64,000 nucleotides of DNA from COMBO-56-21 sp038852315 (GCA_038852315.1 JAWCKF010000006.1:1-64000), one strand, 5' to 3'; counted from the first letter of the stretch, positions 52,465-61,352 are shown. Translations and numbers: made by a program. Notes: a model not told the origin generated them from the sequence alone.

Positions 52465-53421
52465 CTAGGTCCTACCCTTGACGGCTATGGTGCCGACGTA
52501 TGTTCCCGTAGACGCCACATGCCACGGGTTGAGCGCTACCACGTATCCATCTTGGGGCATTAGGACTTCCTCAACTATGTCGCCCCAAACGTCTCTTACC
52601 TTTGCAAGCCTGAATCCCTCTCTCGCCCTGGTCCCAGGCTCAACCAGATACTCCATCAGACCACCCTTGTCACTCCAGACGTCCCTGCGCCTGTATCCCT
52701 TCTGCCGCAGCACGAAGCACGATCGGACCGGCTTCGGACGCTCATCGACCATGCCCATGTGAGCCAGTATGTTTGTCAGGGCGATGTAGCCTGCGTCGAC
52801 GGTGCCCCAGTCTATTCCTTTAGAGCCGCCAAGCTCGATGGTGATCGAGGGGATACCCTTCTTGATGGCGGCACCTCCCAGGCTGGCGCCAAGGTTTTCC
52901 AGGGCGTAATCCTCCGCCTCCAACTCCTCGAGGACGGTTATCCCAGTCGCCTCCGCGAGCTCGAATGTCCTCCTCCGGAGCTCACCCTCGACAGGGTCTA
53001 CGAGGACGAACGGGACGGCCCATCCGTTAGTGTGGAGGTCCACGATGGCGTCGTGCCTGCTCGCGACCTCCCATATCTTCGCTGTCATGCGCTCTGGCAG
53101 GTATCCGTCCACCTTGCCTGGATAAAGCCTGTTGAGGTCTACGCCTGCCTCTGGCATGCCCCTGATGTCGTAGTTGAGCCCCTCAGGGTTCATGGCGGGC
53201 ATTATGGTCACCGACCCGCGCAGAACCCTGCCCTTCAGGTACTCGTGCAGCTTCCACAGGCTGGCCGGACCCGTGAGCTCGTCCCCGTGGATGCCTGCGC
53301 CAATGAACAATGACGGGCCGTCCGAACCCTCGTACTGGATGACAGGCAGCTTGACCAGGCTACCGTCAGCCCGGCCGCCAATACATATCTCCTTCCTTGA
53401 TGCTCTTGCCTTGCGGGACAT
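52465..53421 (-). CDS. Succinylglutamate desuccinylase/aspartoacylase-family zinc hydrolase
   Basis: A 318-residue protein of the M14-like AstE/AspA family. Zinc ligands lie in GAGIHGDELTGP (residues 41-52) and AIVDLHTNGW near 125; the catalytic Glu is probably in SITIELGGSKG near 195. RGSVTIMPAMNPEG and VDLNRLYPGKVDG are typical substrate-pocket segments. The C-terminal beta domain (TRAREGFRLAKVRDVWGD) is a barrel seen in archaeal members. It removes acyl groups from small molecules; the substrate is unknown. Confidence 0.88.
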   Translation of the reverse strand: MSRKARASRKEICIGGRADGSLVKLPVIQYEGSDGPSLFIGAGIHGDELTGPASLWKLHEYLKGRVLRGSVTIMPAMNPEGLNYDIRGMPEAGVDLNRLYPGKVDGYLPERMTAKIWEVASRHDAIVDLHTNGWAVPFVLVDPVEGELRRRTFELAEATGITVLEELEAEDYALENLGASLGGAAIKKGIPSITIELGGSKGIDWGTVDAGYIALTNILAHMGMVDERPKPVRSCFVLRQKGYRRRDVWSDKGGLMEYLVEPGTRAREGFRLAKVRDVWGDIVEEVLMPQDGYVVALNPWHVASTGTYVGTIAVKGRT

Positions 53422-53461
53422 GATATGACCGCGCCCGGAATCGCGCTCACGCTTAATTACA

Positions 53462-53728
53462 ATGGCACTTAACTACGATTGTCACAACTCGACATCGGAA
53501 CGGCTCTCCGGTGTTAGTATCCGTAGTCGGTGGCAGCGGAGAGTTTCGATGATGCCCCAAGTCGAAACCCCGTCAAATCCAGAGGCCCTAGCCTGGTACG
53601 AGGGCAATCTATTAATCGGCGAATTCAATGCTGTACTTTGCAGCTTGAGTGACAAAATCCGGCTCGAGTTGTCCGATGTGCCAAATCGTGTCAACGAGTT
53701 TCGACAGTGTGCGAGAGATGAGGGGTAG
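53462..53728 (+). CDS. Doubtful upstream ORF before the malic enzyme gene
   Basis: An 88-codon frame in the 310-nt gap between the divergent AstE-like and malic enzyme genes, stopping 6 nt before the latter's ATG. The product is Arg/Ser-rich with no recognised fold, and codon use is unlike the neighbours. If the promoter is TTAATTAC near 53453, this would lie in the malic enzyme leader. It is more likely leader RNA than protein. Confidence 0.25.
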   Translation: MALNYDCHNSTSERLSGVSIRSRWQRRVSMMPQVETPSNPEALAWYEGNLLIGEFNAVLCSLSDKIRLELSDVPNRVNEFRQCARDEG

Positions 53729-53734
53729 ATTCGA

Positions 53735-55186
53735 ATGGCGAAGAAGTCAAGGTCTGCGAAGAAGCGGACCGTCAAGAGGGTTGTGAGGAAGCCAGCGAAG
53801 AGAGTCCGTGTCGGGAAGCCTAAGCCCGCGGCGAGGCCTTTCGAGAAGGTCTCCGTAGACGAGCTCCTGAAGAAGGCCTACGAGCCTGCGAGGCTCGCGA
53901 TGATATATCACCCGTTCTACGAGGGGAAGATCGAGGTCGTCCCGAAGTGCGCCATATGGGACTTCAACGCGTTCGCCATCTGGTACACGCCAGGCGTCGC
54001 AGAGCCCTGCAAGGCGATAAGCAAGGACAAGGACCTGTCTTACGTGCACACCAACAGATGGAACACCGTGGGCGTGATATCGGACGGCACGAGGGTCCTC
54101 GGCCTCGGCGACATCGGCCCTGAGGCTGGCCTGCCCGTCATGGAGGGCAAGTCCCTGCTGTTCAAGTATCTGGGAGGCGTGGACGCGTTCCCGCTGTGCC
54201 TCGGCACCAAGGACCCAGACAAGATCATAGAAACGGTCAAGATACTCGCGCCGTCGCTCGGCGGCGTGAACCTCGAGGACATCTCGCAGCCCAAGTGCTT
54301 CTACGTCCTGGAGCGTCTGAGGGCCGAGTGTGAGATCCCCGTCTGGCACGACGACCAGCAGGGCACGGGAACGATAGTGGCAGCAGGCGCGGTGAACGCT
54401 GCGAAGGTCGTCGGCAAGAAGCCGGCAGAGATGAAGGCCGCGTTCATTGGCGCGGGAGCGGCGAACATCGCCATCTCGAGGATAATGAACCTCGCGGGCT
54501 TCAAATGGGAGAACATGGTCATGTGCGACTCCAAGGGAACGCTCCACATGGGCCGCGCCGACGAGGTGAGGCAGGAATACAAGGAGAAGCTCTTCATGTG
54601 CGAGCACTCGAACAAAGAGGGCATCGTCGGGGGACCGGCGGAGGCGATGAAGGGCGCGGACATAGTCGTGGCGGCGTCGAAGCCAGGGCCCGGGACCATC
54701 AAACCTGAGTGGATCAAGGGCATGGCCGACAACGCGATCGTCTTCGCGACCGCGAACCCCATACCAGAGATATGGCCCTGGGAGGCGCTCGAGGCGGGCG
54801 CTAAGGTCGTGGCGACCGGCAGGTCCGACTTCCCGAACCAGGTCAACAACTCGCTCGGGTTCCCAGGGATATTCAGGGGGACCCTCGACGCGAAGGCCAG
54901 GACCATCTCCGACACGATGTGTCTTGCGGCAGTGATGGAGCTCGCCAGGACTGCTGAGGACAACGGCCTGAGCGAGAACTACATCGTGCCTACCATGGAC
55001 GAGTGGGAGGTCTTCCCCAGGGAGGCCGCGGCTGTCGCAACGGCGGCCGTCAACGAGGGTCTCGCGCGCGTGAAGCTCAGCTACAAGGAGTTCTACGAGA
55101 AGGCTGAGGAGATCATCAAGCGCGCGAGGAACGAGACTAAGACGCTGATGAGGACCGGGTTCATCAGGCCGAGGCCTAAGGCGTAG
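53735..55186 (+). CDS. Malic enzyme (NAD(P)-dependent) with basic N-terminal tail
   Basis: A 483-residue enzyme decarboxylating malate to pyruvate. The catalytic domain begins near residue 45: YHPFYEGKIEVVPK, YTPGVAEPCKAI (conserved Tyr), GLGDIGPEAGLPVMEGK, then EIPVWHDDQQGTGT and the NAD-binding AAFIGAGAANIAI near 230. TANPIPEIWPWEAL and SLGFPGIFRG complete it. The first 35 residues are very rich in Lys and Arg (KKSRSAKKRTVKRVVRKP), which bacterial malic enzymes lack. It is a lone gene, divergent from the AstE-like gene. Confidence 0.93.
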   Translation: MAKKSRSAKKRTVKRVVRKPAKRVRVGKPKPAARPFEKVSVDELLKKAYEPARLAMIYHPFYEGKIEVVPKCAIWDFNAFAIWYTPGVAEPCKAISKDKDLSYVHTNRWNTVGVISDGTRVLGLGDIGPEAGLPVMEGKSLLFKYLGGVDAFPLCLGTKDPDKIIETVKILAPSLGGVNLEDISQPKCFYVLERLRAECEIPVWHDDQQGTGTIVAAGAVNAAKVVGKKPAEMKAAFIGAGAANIAISRIMNLAGFKWENMVMCDSKGTLHMGRADEVRQEYKEKLFMCEHSNKEGIVGGPAEAMKGADIVVAASKPGPGTIKPEWIKGMADNAIVFATANPIPEIWPWEALEAGAKVVATGRSDFPNQVNNSLGFPGIFRGTLDAKARTISDTMCLAAVMELARTAEDNGLSENYIVPTMDEWEVFPREAAAVATAAVNEGLARVKLSYKEFYEKAEEIIKRARNETKTLMRTGFIRPRPKA

Positions 55187-55233
55187 GCCCGCCGGGGCCG
55201 CTCGGCCCGGAAAAAGCCATTTCCTCCTCGTTG

Positions 55234-55881
55234 TCACCAGGTACGGGTGCTCTCATCGATTAGGCAGCCCCAGACAGCGTATATGGTCAGGGCACGGAGG
55301 ACCTCGTCCTGCGGCACGGGCAGCCTGCCCATGGTCATGAACCTGAGCTGGAAGTATTCGTTGGATTCGACAGAGCGCAGCCGCTCGCGCTTCGGCATCA
55401 TCATGATGTCCTCTTTCGTGGGCTGCAGAGGCGTCCCGCGGCCCAAGTCCTCAAGTCTTCCGGTCTCCTCCTGTACCCAGACCATGCTGTTCTCGTCCGA
55501 GAACTCGATGTCGTTCCTCTTGCCTCTCACTGGCCTGAAGGTCATCGAAACCCCGCTTGGAAATGTCAGGGTCATTCCCGACCGGAACACGCCTGCGCCT
55601 AGCCTCACCAGCTCCTTCCCACCGAGGTATATGTGCGAACCGCCCTTCTCGAACTCGGTCGTCGCTGGGCCCCACGGCGTGGTCATCGAGCTCTTTCTGA
55701 AGCCGAGGTCGGTGCACACGATCTGGCCCAGGAACCTTCCGTCCGGGCCGAACATGTCGAACCTCCGCTCCTCCGCGGTCGCCTTCCTTGGGTCGTACAG
55801 CTTCCAGGGGAGTCTGGAGATCGATCTTCTTCTCATCCTGCGGAGGATCCATACGGTCTTCAGCTCACGGTCGGACGACAC
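55234..55881 (-). CDS. Hypothetical protein (215 residues)
   Basis: A well-formed frame with typical codon use but no family I recognise. It is predicted mostly beta: FDMFGPDGRFLGQIVCTDLGF near 42-62, GSHIYLGGKELVRLGAG near 87-103, and SGMTLTFPSGVSMTFRPV near 106-124. A helical end contains ALTIYAVWGCLIDE. The N-terminus is basic (RRMRRRSISRLPWK). The strand pattern is vaguely like LURP/scramblase barrels, but this is not a claim. It is upstream of no obvious partner; 55882-55937 is a short gap before aef1b. Confidence 0.55.
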   Translation of the reverse strand: MSSDRELKTVWILRRMRRRSISRLPWKLYDPRKATAEERRFDMFGPDGRFLGQIVCTDLGFRKSSMTTPWGPATTEFEKGGSHIYLGGKELVRLGAGVFRSGMTLTFPSGVSMTFRPVRGKRNDIEFSDENSMVWVQEETGRLEDLGRGTPLQPTKEDIMMMPKRERLRSVESNEYFQLRFMTMGRLPVPQDEVLRALTIYAVWGCLIDESTRTW

Positions 55882-55937
55882 GACCAGGCAAGAGGCACCC
55901 AGGACGATAACACTTGCTCCGCCGAAGCCGGCACCGC

Positions 55938-56195
55938 TTACAGCAGCCCCATCTCGACGATCTCGACGCTCTGCACGCCTCGCACCCCTGATATCGCAGC
56001 CTCGACCTGCTCCGCGCCGCCCTTCTTGTCGTCGAGCACCACGAGGATGTGCAGCGCTTTCAACCCGAACGCCACGGGCCTCTGTTCAGAAGCCCTCAGC
56101 CGGGCGCCCTCGGGCAGCGCCCTCTCGATTTCTCCTCTGAGCTTCTCGAGGTCTACATCCAGCCCATCAGGCAGGACCCTGTACTGAAGTCCCAC
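55938..56195 (-). CDS. aef1b: Translation elongation factor aEF1-beta
   Basis: An 85-residue protein with the conserved nucleotide-exchange domain: QYRVLPDGLDVDLEKL at the N-terminus, PVAFGLKALHILVVLDDKKG near 40-59, and VRGVQSVEIVEMG at the end. It is the guanine nucleotide exchange factor for aEF1A. The start is the GTG at 56195-56193, giving the usual 85-90 residues; the frame open upstream to 56552 is not protein-like. A Zn-ribbon gene lies 20 nt upstream, the typical archaeal neighbour. Confidence 0.9.
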   Translation of the reverse strand: MGLQYRVLPDGLDVDLEKLRGEIERALPEGARLRASEQRPVAFGLKALHILVVLDDKKGGAEQVEAAISGVRGVQSVEIVEMGLL

Positions 56196-56215
56196 TTCTC
56201 CCAACTCAAAACACC

Positions 56216-56386
56216 TCAGGGCCCGACGAAGCCGCACTCGGGGCACTTGTAGTGGACGCTCTGGTCCCTGCAGTTCATGCACCTGCCTATCTCGGCCTTT
56301 CCGCAGTTGGGACACAGGAAGATCGTCTCGGTCCTCCTTACCAAGCGGATGCCGCATGAGCTGCAACGCTTTTCCTGGCCGTTCAA
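56216..56386 (-). CDS. Zn-ribbon protein (COG2888-like)
   Basis: A 56-residue protein with four CxxC knuckles: RCSSCGIRL, FLCPNCGKAE, RCMNCRDQ and YKCPECGFVGP. This double zinc ribbon is found in nearly all archaea next to the aEF1-beta gene and is predicted to bind RNA or serve translation. The start is TTG at 56386-56384, 40 nt downstream of a TTATATA box (56425-56431); the longer frame from 56464 would begin upstream of the box. Confidence 0.88.
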   Translation of the reverse strand: MNGQEKRCSSCGIRLVRRTETIFLCPNCGKAEIGRCMNCRDQSVHYKCPECGFVGP

Positions 56387-56526
56387 AGGCTTTCGACCTC
56401 TGGGGCTGAGGTAAACACTGATTGTATATAATCCTAGCAGTGCGAACGCCCCTGTGAGCCTCATGCTGCAAAACTAGATTTCTATCGTGGGCGATGGGGC
56501 ATCCGACCTGAGAGGAGGCGTCGGAG

Positions 56527-57018
56527 TTGAAAGGGATAGTGGCATATGACACGTTCTACGGGAACACAAGACAGGTGGCCGAAGCGCTGGTCGAGCAGAT
56601 CAGGGCCGAGGGACACGAGGCGGAGCTGAGGAACGTGAGGGAGCGCCCGTCGTCGCCACCAGTCGGGGATTTCCTGTTCGTAGGGTCACCCGTGAGGTTC
56701 AAGAAGGTCACACGCGCCACAAGACGGTTCCTGAAGAAGTTGGACAGGACCGCGTGGAAGGACAAGCCAGTTGCCGTGTTCACGACGGTCGGCGAGATGC
56801 CCGGACCGGATGCCCCCGAAGAAAAAAGGCGCTCTGCCGAGAAGTGGATCCTGCCAGGTGCCGTCGCGCTCAGGGACTTCGCGAGGGCGCGTGGCCTCAG
56901 CGCGGTCGATGAGGTACTCCGCGTAGGAGTGAAGGACATGAAGGGCCCAATAGTGCCCGGTGGCATCGAGCAGGCCAAGGCATTCGCGGTCGAGATTCTG
57001 CGGAAGTATCTGAGATGA
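56527..57018 (+). CDS. Flavodoxin-like protein
   Basis: A 163-residue flavodoxin-fold protein. The FMN phosphate loop is AYDTFYGNTRQVAEAL (residues 6-21), FLFVGSPVRFKKVTR near 50-64 is the second flavin loop, and PVAVFTTVGEMPGPDAPEEKR near 81-101 the third. Stand-alone flavodoxins carry electrons; partners are not in the window. It starts with TTG at 56527 after GGAGG and is divergent from the Zn-ribbon gene. Confidence 0.88.
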   Translation: MKGIVAYDTFYGNTRQVAEALVEQIRAEGHEAELRNVRERPSSPPVGDFLFVGSPVRFKKVTRATRRFLKKLDRTAWKDKPVAVFTTVGEMPGPDAPEEKRRSAEKWILPGAVALRDFARARGLSAVDEVLRVGVKDMKGPIVPGGIEQAKAFAVEILRKYLR

Positions 57019-57205
57019 GGTCAGGGGGCTCCGAGGAGCCCTTGAAGCAAGTCGCGAGGCCTTAGCCCTGTCAAGGGTTCGCAATCGGAAGATTGAAAAT
57101 GATTGCTGCGAAATCGAGTTTTATCGGCCAGAGTTTAATTAAGTCGAGACGAGAAAGATACGATTTTCGCGCGCGGGCAGTGAAAAGTTGTAAATCCGAG
57201 AAAGC

Positions 57206-57213
57206 ATTATATA
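57206..57213 (+). promoter_or_regulatory. TATA box of tRNA-Lys
   Basis: GCATTATATAGG, about 60 nt before the mature tRNA 5' end. Predicted transcription from near 57232 leaves a 5' leader of roughly 35 nt to be removed by RNase P. Confidence 0.6.
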
Positions 57214-57267
57214 GGACGAGCGACTACACGCCCTGCTAACGCAGCCTAGGGTATCCACGCCGCCCAC

Positions 57268-57415
57268 GGGCCCGTAGCTCAGCTAGGTAGGAAATCCCAT
57301 GCATTTCTGGTGTAATGGTTTCCCTAGAAAGAGCATCTGCCTTTTAAGCAGGTGGCCCGGGGTTCGAATGACTATGCCTCACAGACTAGTCTCGGAAATC
57401 CCCGCGGGCCCGCCA
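57268..57415 (+). tRNA. tRNA-Lys (anticodon UUU) with two non-canonical introns
   Basis: Three exons, 57268-57288, 57330-57368 and 57399-57415, join to a normal tRNA-Lys: acceptor GGGCCCG/CGGGCCC, D-arm GCTC-AGCTAGGTA-GAGC, anticodon loop CTTTTAA with TTT at 57343-57345, T-arm CGGGG-TTCGAAT-CCCCG, discriminator G and encoded CCA. Intron 1 (41 nt, 57289-57329) lies in the D-loop at position 20/21; intron 2 (30 nt, 57369-57398) in the T-loop at 59/60. Junctions can shift by 1-3 nt because of repeated bases. Intron 1 forms a textbook bulge-helix-bulge: CTAG/CTAG core, 3-nt bulges GTA and AAA, flanking helices GCTC/GAGC and GGAAATC/GGTTTCC. Intron 2 forms a near-canonical one. Confidence 0.88.
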
Positions 57416-57499
57416 GGCGTTCTCCAGGGCGAGTCGGGGGAGTTGGTCGGCGTGAAACGTTCCGTTGTGAATGACCACGGGCTTGCGGGGTGAATCCGG

Positions 57500-57757
57500 A
57501 TGGCCGAAGAGTTCAACGTGCTGGAGCATGAGCTGGTGCCCGAGCATCATCTCCTGTCGGAGAAGGAGGCCGAGAAGGTCCTGAAGGAGCTGAAGCTCAC
57601 GAAGGACCAGCTTCCGAAGATCAGGCTGGCTGACCCAGCGATAAGGGCGCTGGACGCAATCGCGGGCCCGGTCGAAGAGGGCATGGTCGTGAAGATCGTC
57701 AGGAGGAGCCCCACGAGCGGCGTCTCCGTGTGCTACAGGCTCGTGATCCGGGGGTGA
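57500..57757 (+). CDS. rpoH: DNA-directed RNA polymerase subunit H (Rpb5 C-terminal type)
   Basis: An 85-residue subunit matching the C-terminal domain of eukaryotic Rpb5: NVLEHELVPEHHLLSEKEAEKVL near residues 6-28, PKIRLADPAIRALDA and the end VVKIVRRSPTSGVSVCYRLV. It sits at the DNA entry jaw. It leads the rpoH-rpoB-rpoA' operon, ending 4 nt before rpoB, in the usual archaeal order. Confidence 0.97.
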   Translation: MAEEFNVLEHELVPEHHLLSEKEAEKVLKELKLTKDQLPKIRLADPAIRALDAIAGPVEEGMVVKIVRRSPTSGVSVCYRLVIRG

Positions 57758-57761
57758 GCCG

Positions 57762-60700
57762 TTGAGGGAACTTGTTGAAACCTATTTCAGAGAGAGGAGC
57801 ATCGTCAATCACCACATAGCCTCGTACAACGACTTTCTGCCGACGATCGACCATCCGAACAGCAGGATGCAGAAGATCGTGGACAACGTGCGCGCCTCGC
57901 CGGACGATCCCGAGCGCGGCGTCATCAAGCTCGACCCAGACAGGACCGAGGGGAAGATCATCGAGATACGGGTCGGCAGGCGCAGGGACGAGAAGACCGG
58001 GCAGATAGACCCGAACGCGAAGCCCACAGTCATAGTCGGGAGGCCGATAATCAAGGAGGCCAACGGCGCCACACACGACCTGTACCCGATGGAGGCCAGG
58101 CTGAGGAACCTGAACTACTCCGCGCCGATATACCTCGAGTTCACCGTCATAGAGGACGGGATAGAGAAGGAGCCGGAGAAGGTCCACATAGGGGACCTCC
58201 CGGTGATGGTCAAGTCGAAGAAGTGCAACCTCTACAAGGACAACATCGAGATGGACAGGGAGCCCACGGAGGAGGAGCTCAACAGGTTCCTGGTCGAGAT
58301 GGGCGAGGACCTGTGCGACCCCGGCGGCTACTTCATCATCGGCGGGACCGAGCGCGCCCTTATCACGCTCGAGGACCTCGCGCCCAACAGGGTCATGGTC
58401 GAGATGAACGAGCGGTACGGCACGCCCCTGCACGTCGCCAAGGTGTTCTCGCAGAAGGAGGGCTACCGGGCGCTCACCCTGATGGAGAAGAAGAAGGACG
58501 GCATACTCGTTGTCTCGGTCCCGGCCGCGTCAGGCCAGATACCGCTGATCGTCCTCCTGAAGGCGCTCGGTATGGAGAGCGACGAGGCCATCTTCAAGGC
58601 GATCGTCTCGGACCCGCAGATGGCGAACATAGTCTACGCCAACATCGAGGAGTGCCAGAACAAGAAGCTCTTCCCGCCCAACGGCATCTACACGACCGAG
58701 GACGCGATACTCTACCTGGAGCGCAAGTTCGCGACCGGCCAGGCGAAGGAGTACAGGGCGAAGAAGGTGGAGAGCATCATCGACCGGTCGCTGCTCCCGC
58801 ACCTGGGAGACACGGCCGATGCGAGGATGAAGAAGGCCATCTTCTTGGGACGCGTGGCCAGGACGATCCTCGAGCTGGAGCTCGGGCACAGGAAGGAGGA
58901 CGACAAGGACCACTACGCCAACAAGCGGCTGAAGCTCGCGGGCGACCTCATGGAAGACCTCTTCAGGGTCGCCTTCACCAATCTCATCAAGGACCTCAAG
59001 TACCAGCTCGAGCGGGGCTACACTCGCAAGAAGGGCCTGAAGATATCCAGCGCCATAAGGCCGGACCTGCTGACGCACAGGCTCCTGCACGCTTTCGCCA
59101 CCGGCAACTGGGTGGGCGGGCGCGCAGGTGTGTCGCAGCTCCTGGACCGCACGTCTAACATGAGCGCTCTCTCCCACCTGAGGCGCGTGACGTCTCCGCT
59201 CACGAGGAGCCAGCCGCACTTCGAGGCGAGGGACCTGCACCCGACCCAGTGGGGCAGGCTGTGTCCCAACGAGACTCCAGAGGGCCAGAACTGCGGCCTC
59301 GTGAAGAACGCGGCGCTGATCATCGACGTCTCAGAGGGCTACGACGAGAAGGAGGTCATATGGCTGCTCAAGGACCTGGGCGTGAAGGAGGTCGGGGAGC
59401 AGTACACCACTGAGACAAGGGTCTACGTGAACGGCGACCTGATAGGCCTCCACGACAAGCCCAGGGAGCTGGTCGAGGAGATCAGGCAGAGGAGGCGTTC
59501 AGGCCTGCTGTCCCACGAGGTGAACGTCCGGTTCGACACCAACATGAACGAGATCATCATCAACTGCGACGAGGGGAGGCTGAGGAGGCCGCTGCTCGTC
59601 GTTCGTCACGGCAGGACCGTCCTCACCCGCAAGCAAGTGGAGGAGATGCGCTCGGGGAAGATACGCTGGTCGGACCTCATCCGCGAGGGCGTCGTCGAGT
59701 GGATTGATGCTGAGGAGGAGGAGGACGCCTACATCGCCGTGTTCGCGTACAAGACGCCGCAGAAGTGCGAGCACTGCGGCAAGTTCCTGAGCGAGATGGA
59801 CGTCGAGTGGAAGAACCCCGGCGAGGAGGGCAAGGTCACCCTGGTGTGCAAGTCATGCGGCGGCATAATGCACGTGGATTCCCTCCTAACCGAGGAGCAC
59901 ACGCACCTGGAGATCGACCCCATGGTCATACTGGGCGTGTGCTCGGGCCTCGTCCCCTACCCGGAGCACAACTCCAGTCCCAGGGTCACCATGGGGTCCG
60001 GCATGGCAAAGCAGTCGCTAGGCCTCAGCTCGTCCAACTACAGGATCAGGCCCGACACGAGGAGCCATCTGCTGCACTATCCGCAGAAGCCGCTCACGAC
60101 CACGAAGGCAATGGACTTCGTCTACTTCAACCAGAGGCCCGCGGGCCAGAACTTCGTCGTCGCGATCCTGTCCTCGCACGGATACAACATGGAGGACGCG
60201 GTCGTGATGAACAAGTCGTCGGTCGACAGAGGCCTCGGTCGCTCGACCTTCATGAGGACGTACAGGGCGGAGGAGCGCAGGTATCCAGGCGGGCAGGAGG
60301 ACCACTTCGAGATACCCAGTCCCGACGTGAGGGGCGCGCGCGCGGACATGTCGTACAGCAACCTCGGCGAGGACGGCCTCATCAGTCCCGAGACGGCCGT
60401 CCAGGGAGGCGACGTGCTGATAGGGAAGACATCGCCGCCGAGGTTCCTGGAGGAGGAGGCGGACTTCCTGACGCCCCAGAAGCGCAGGGAGACGTCCGTT
60501 ACCGTGAGGCCGGGAGAGACCGGCTGGGTGGACAGCGTGATGCTCACGGAATCCGAGAACGGCTCGAGGCTGGTCAAGGTCAAGGTGAGGGACGAGCGGA
60601 TACCCGAGCTGGGCGACAAGTTCGCGTCGAGGCACGGCCAGAAGGGCGTCGTGGGGCTGCTGGTGCCGCAGGAGGACATGCCCTTCACGGAGGACGGCCT

Positions 60701-61352
60701 GGTTCCAGACCTGCTCATCAACCCGCACGCCATCCCCTCTAGGATGACCGTAGCGCACGTGCTCGAGATGATAGGCGGCAAGGTCGGGTCGATGGAGGGC
60801 AGGTTCATAGACGGCACGCCCTTCAGCGGCGAGCGCGAGGAGGCTCTCAGGGACGCCCTGGTCAGGAACGGCTTCAAGCACAACGGCAAGGAGGTCATGT
60901 ACGACGGCGTCACCGGCAGGAAGATCGAGGCCGAAGTGTTCATAGGCGTAATCTACTACCAGAAGCTGCACCACATGGTCTCGGGCAAGCTCCATGTGAG
61001 GAGCAGGGGCCCGGTCCAGATACTCACGAGACAGCCCACCGAGGGGCGCTCGAGGCAGGGCGGGCTCAGGTTCGGCGAGATGGAGAGGGACTGCCTCATA
61101 GGCCACGGGGCCGCGATGGTCATCAAGGACAGGCTTCTGGACGAGTCCGATGGCACGCTCCAGTACGTCTGCGGCAACCCGAACTGCGGCCACATAGCCA
61201 TACTCGACAGGCGTGGCACGCTCAGGTGCCCGGTGTGCGGCAACAACTCGAAGATATACCAGGTCCAGACCTCGTACGCGTTCAAGCTGCTCCTGGACGA
61301 GCTGCTCTCGCTCGGGGTCGCGATGCGCCTGCAGCTGGAGGATTTGAAATGA
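57762..61352 (+). CDS. rpoB: DNA-directed RNA polymerase subunit B (single, unsplit)
   Basis: A 1196-residue Rpb2 homologue in one chain; many methanogens and halophiles split it into B'' and B'. Landmarks: ERALITLEDLAPNR near 206, GRLCPNETPEGQNCGL near 505-520, the catalytic-face segments SSHGYNMEDAVVMN near 806, and GDKFASRHGQKGVVG near 950, which contacts the active centre. Two zinc motifs are seen: CEHCGKF..CKSCGG and CGNPNCGH..CPVCGN. It starts with TTG at 57762 and overlaps rpoA' by 4 nt (ATGA). Confidence 0.97.
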   Translation: MRELVETYFRERSIVNHHIASYNDFLPTIDHPNSRMQKIVDNVRASPDDPERGVIKLDPDRTEGKIIEIRVGRRRDEKTGQIDPNAKPTVIVGRPIIKEANGATHDLYPMEARLRNLNYSAPIYLEFTVIEDGIEKEPEKVHIGDLPVMVKSKKCNLYKDNIEMDREPTEEELNRFLVEMGEDLCDPGGYFIIGGTERALITLEDLAPNRVMVEMNERYGTPLHVAKVFSQKEGYRALTLMEKKKDGILVVSVPAASGQIPLIVLLKALGMESDEAIFKAIVSDPQMANIVYANIEECQNKKLFPPNGIYTTEDAILYLERKFATGQAKEYRAKKVESIIDRSLLPHLGDTADARMKKAIFLGRVARTILELELGHRKEDDKDHYANKRLKLAGDLMEDLFRVAFTNLIKDLKYQLERGYTRKKGLKISSAIRPDLLTHRLLHAFATGNWVGGRAGVSQLLDRTSNMSALSHLRRVTSPLTRSQPHFEARDLHPTQWGRLCPNETPEGQNCGLVKNAALIIDVSEGYDEKEVIWLLKDLGVKEVGEQYTTETRVYVNGDLIGLHDKPRELVEEIRQRRRSGLLSHEVNVRFDTNMNEIIINCDEGRLRRPLLVVRHGRTVLTRKQVEEMRSGKIRWSDLIREGVVEWIDAEEEEDAYIAVFAYKTPQKCEHCGKFLSEMDVEWKNPGEEGKVTLVCKSCGGIMHVDSLLTEEHTHLEIDPMVILGVCSGLVPYPEHNSSPRVTMGSGMAKQSLGLSSSNYRIRPDTRSHLLHYPQKPLTTTKAMDFVYFNQRPAGQNFVVAILSSHGYNMEDAVVMNKSSVDRGLGRSTFMRTYRAEERRYPGGQEDHFEIPSPDVRGARADMSYSNLGEDGLISPETAVQGGDVLIGKTSPPRFLEEEADFLTPQKRRETSVTVRPGETGWVDSVMLTESENGSRLVKVKVRDERIPELGDKFASRHGQKGVVGLLVPQEDMPFTEDGLVPDLLINPHAIPSRMTVAHVLEMIGGKVGSMEGRFIDGTPFSGEREEALRDALVRNGFKHNGKEVMYDGVTGRKIEAEVFIGVIYYQKLHHMVSGKLHVRSRGPVQILTRQPTEGRSRQGGLRFGEMERDCLIGHGAAMVIKDRLLDESDGTLQYVCGNPNCGHIAILDRRGTLRCPVCGNNSKIYQVQTSYAFKLLLDELLSLGVAMRLQLEDLK

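Noticed and set aside
53747..55237. 496-codon minus-strand ORF opposite the malic enzyme gene
   Set aside because: It is a shadow frame of a strongly conserved gene; its product is rich in Arg, His and Leu without any recognised motif. The same applies to long antisense frames opposite rpoB and rpoA'.
57290..57398. The inserts in tRNA-Lys as evidence of a broken pseudogene
   Set aside because: All stems are intact after splicing, CCA is encoded, a TATA box is present, and both insert borders form bulge-helix-bulge structures consistent with the allowed junctions.
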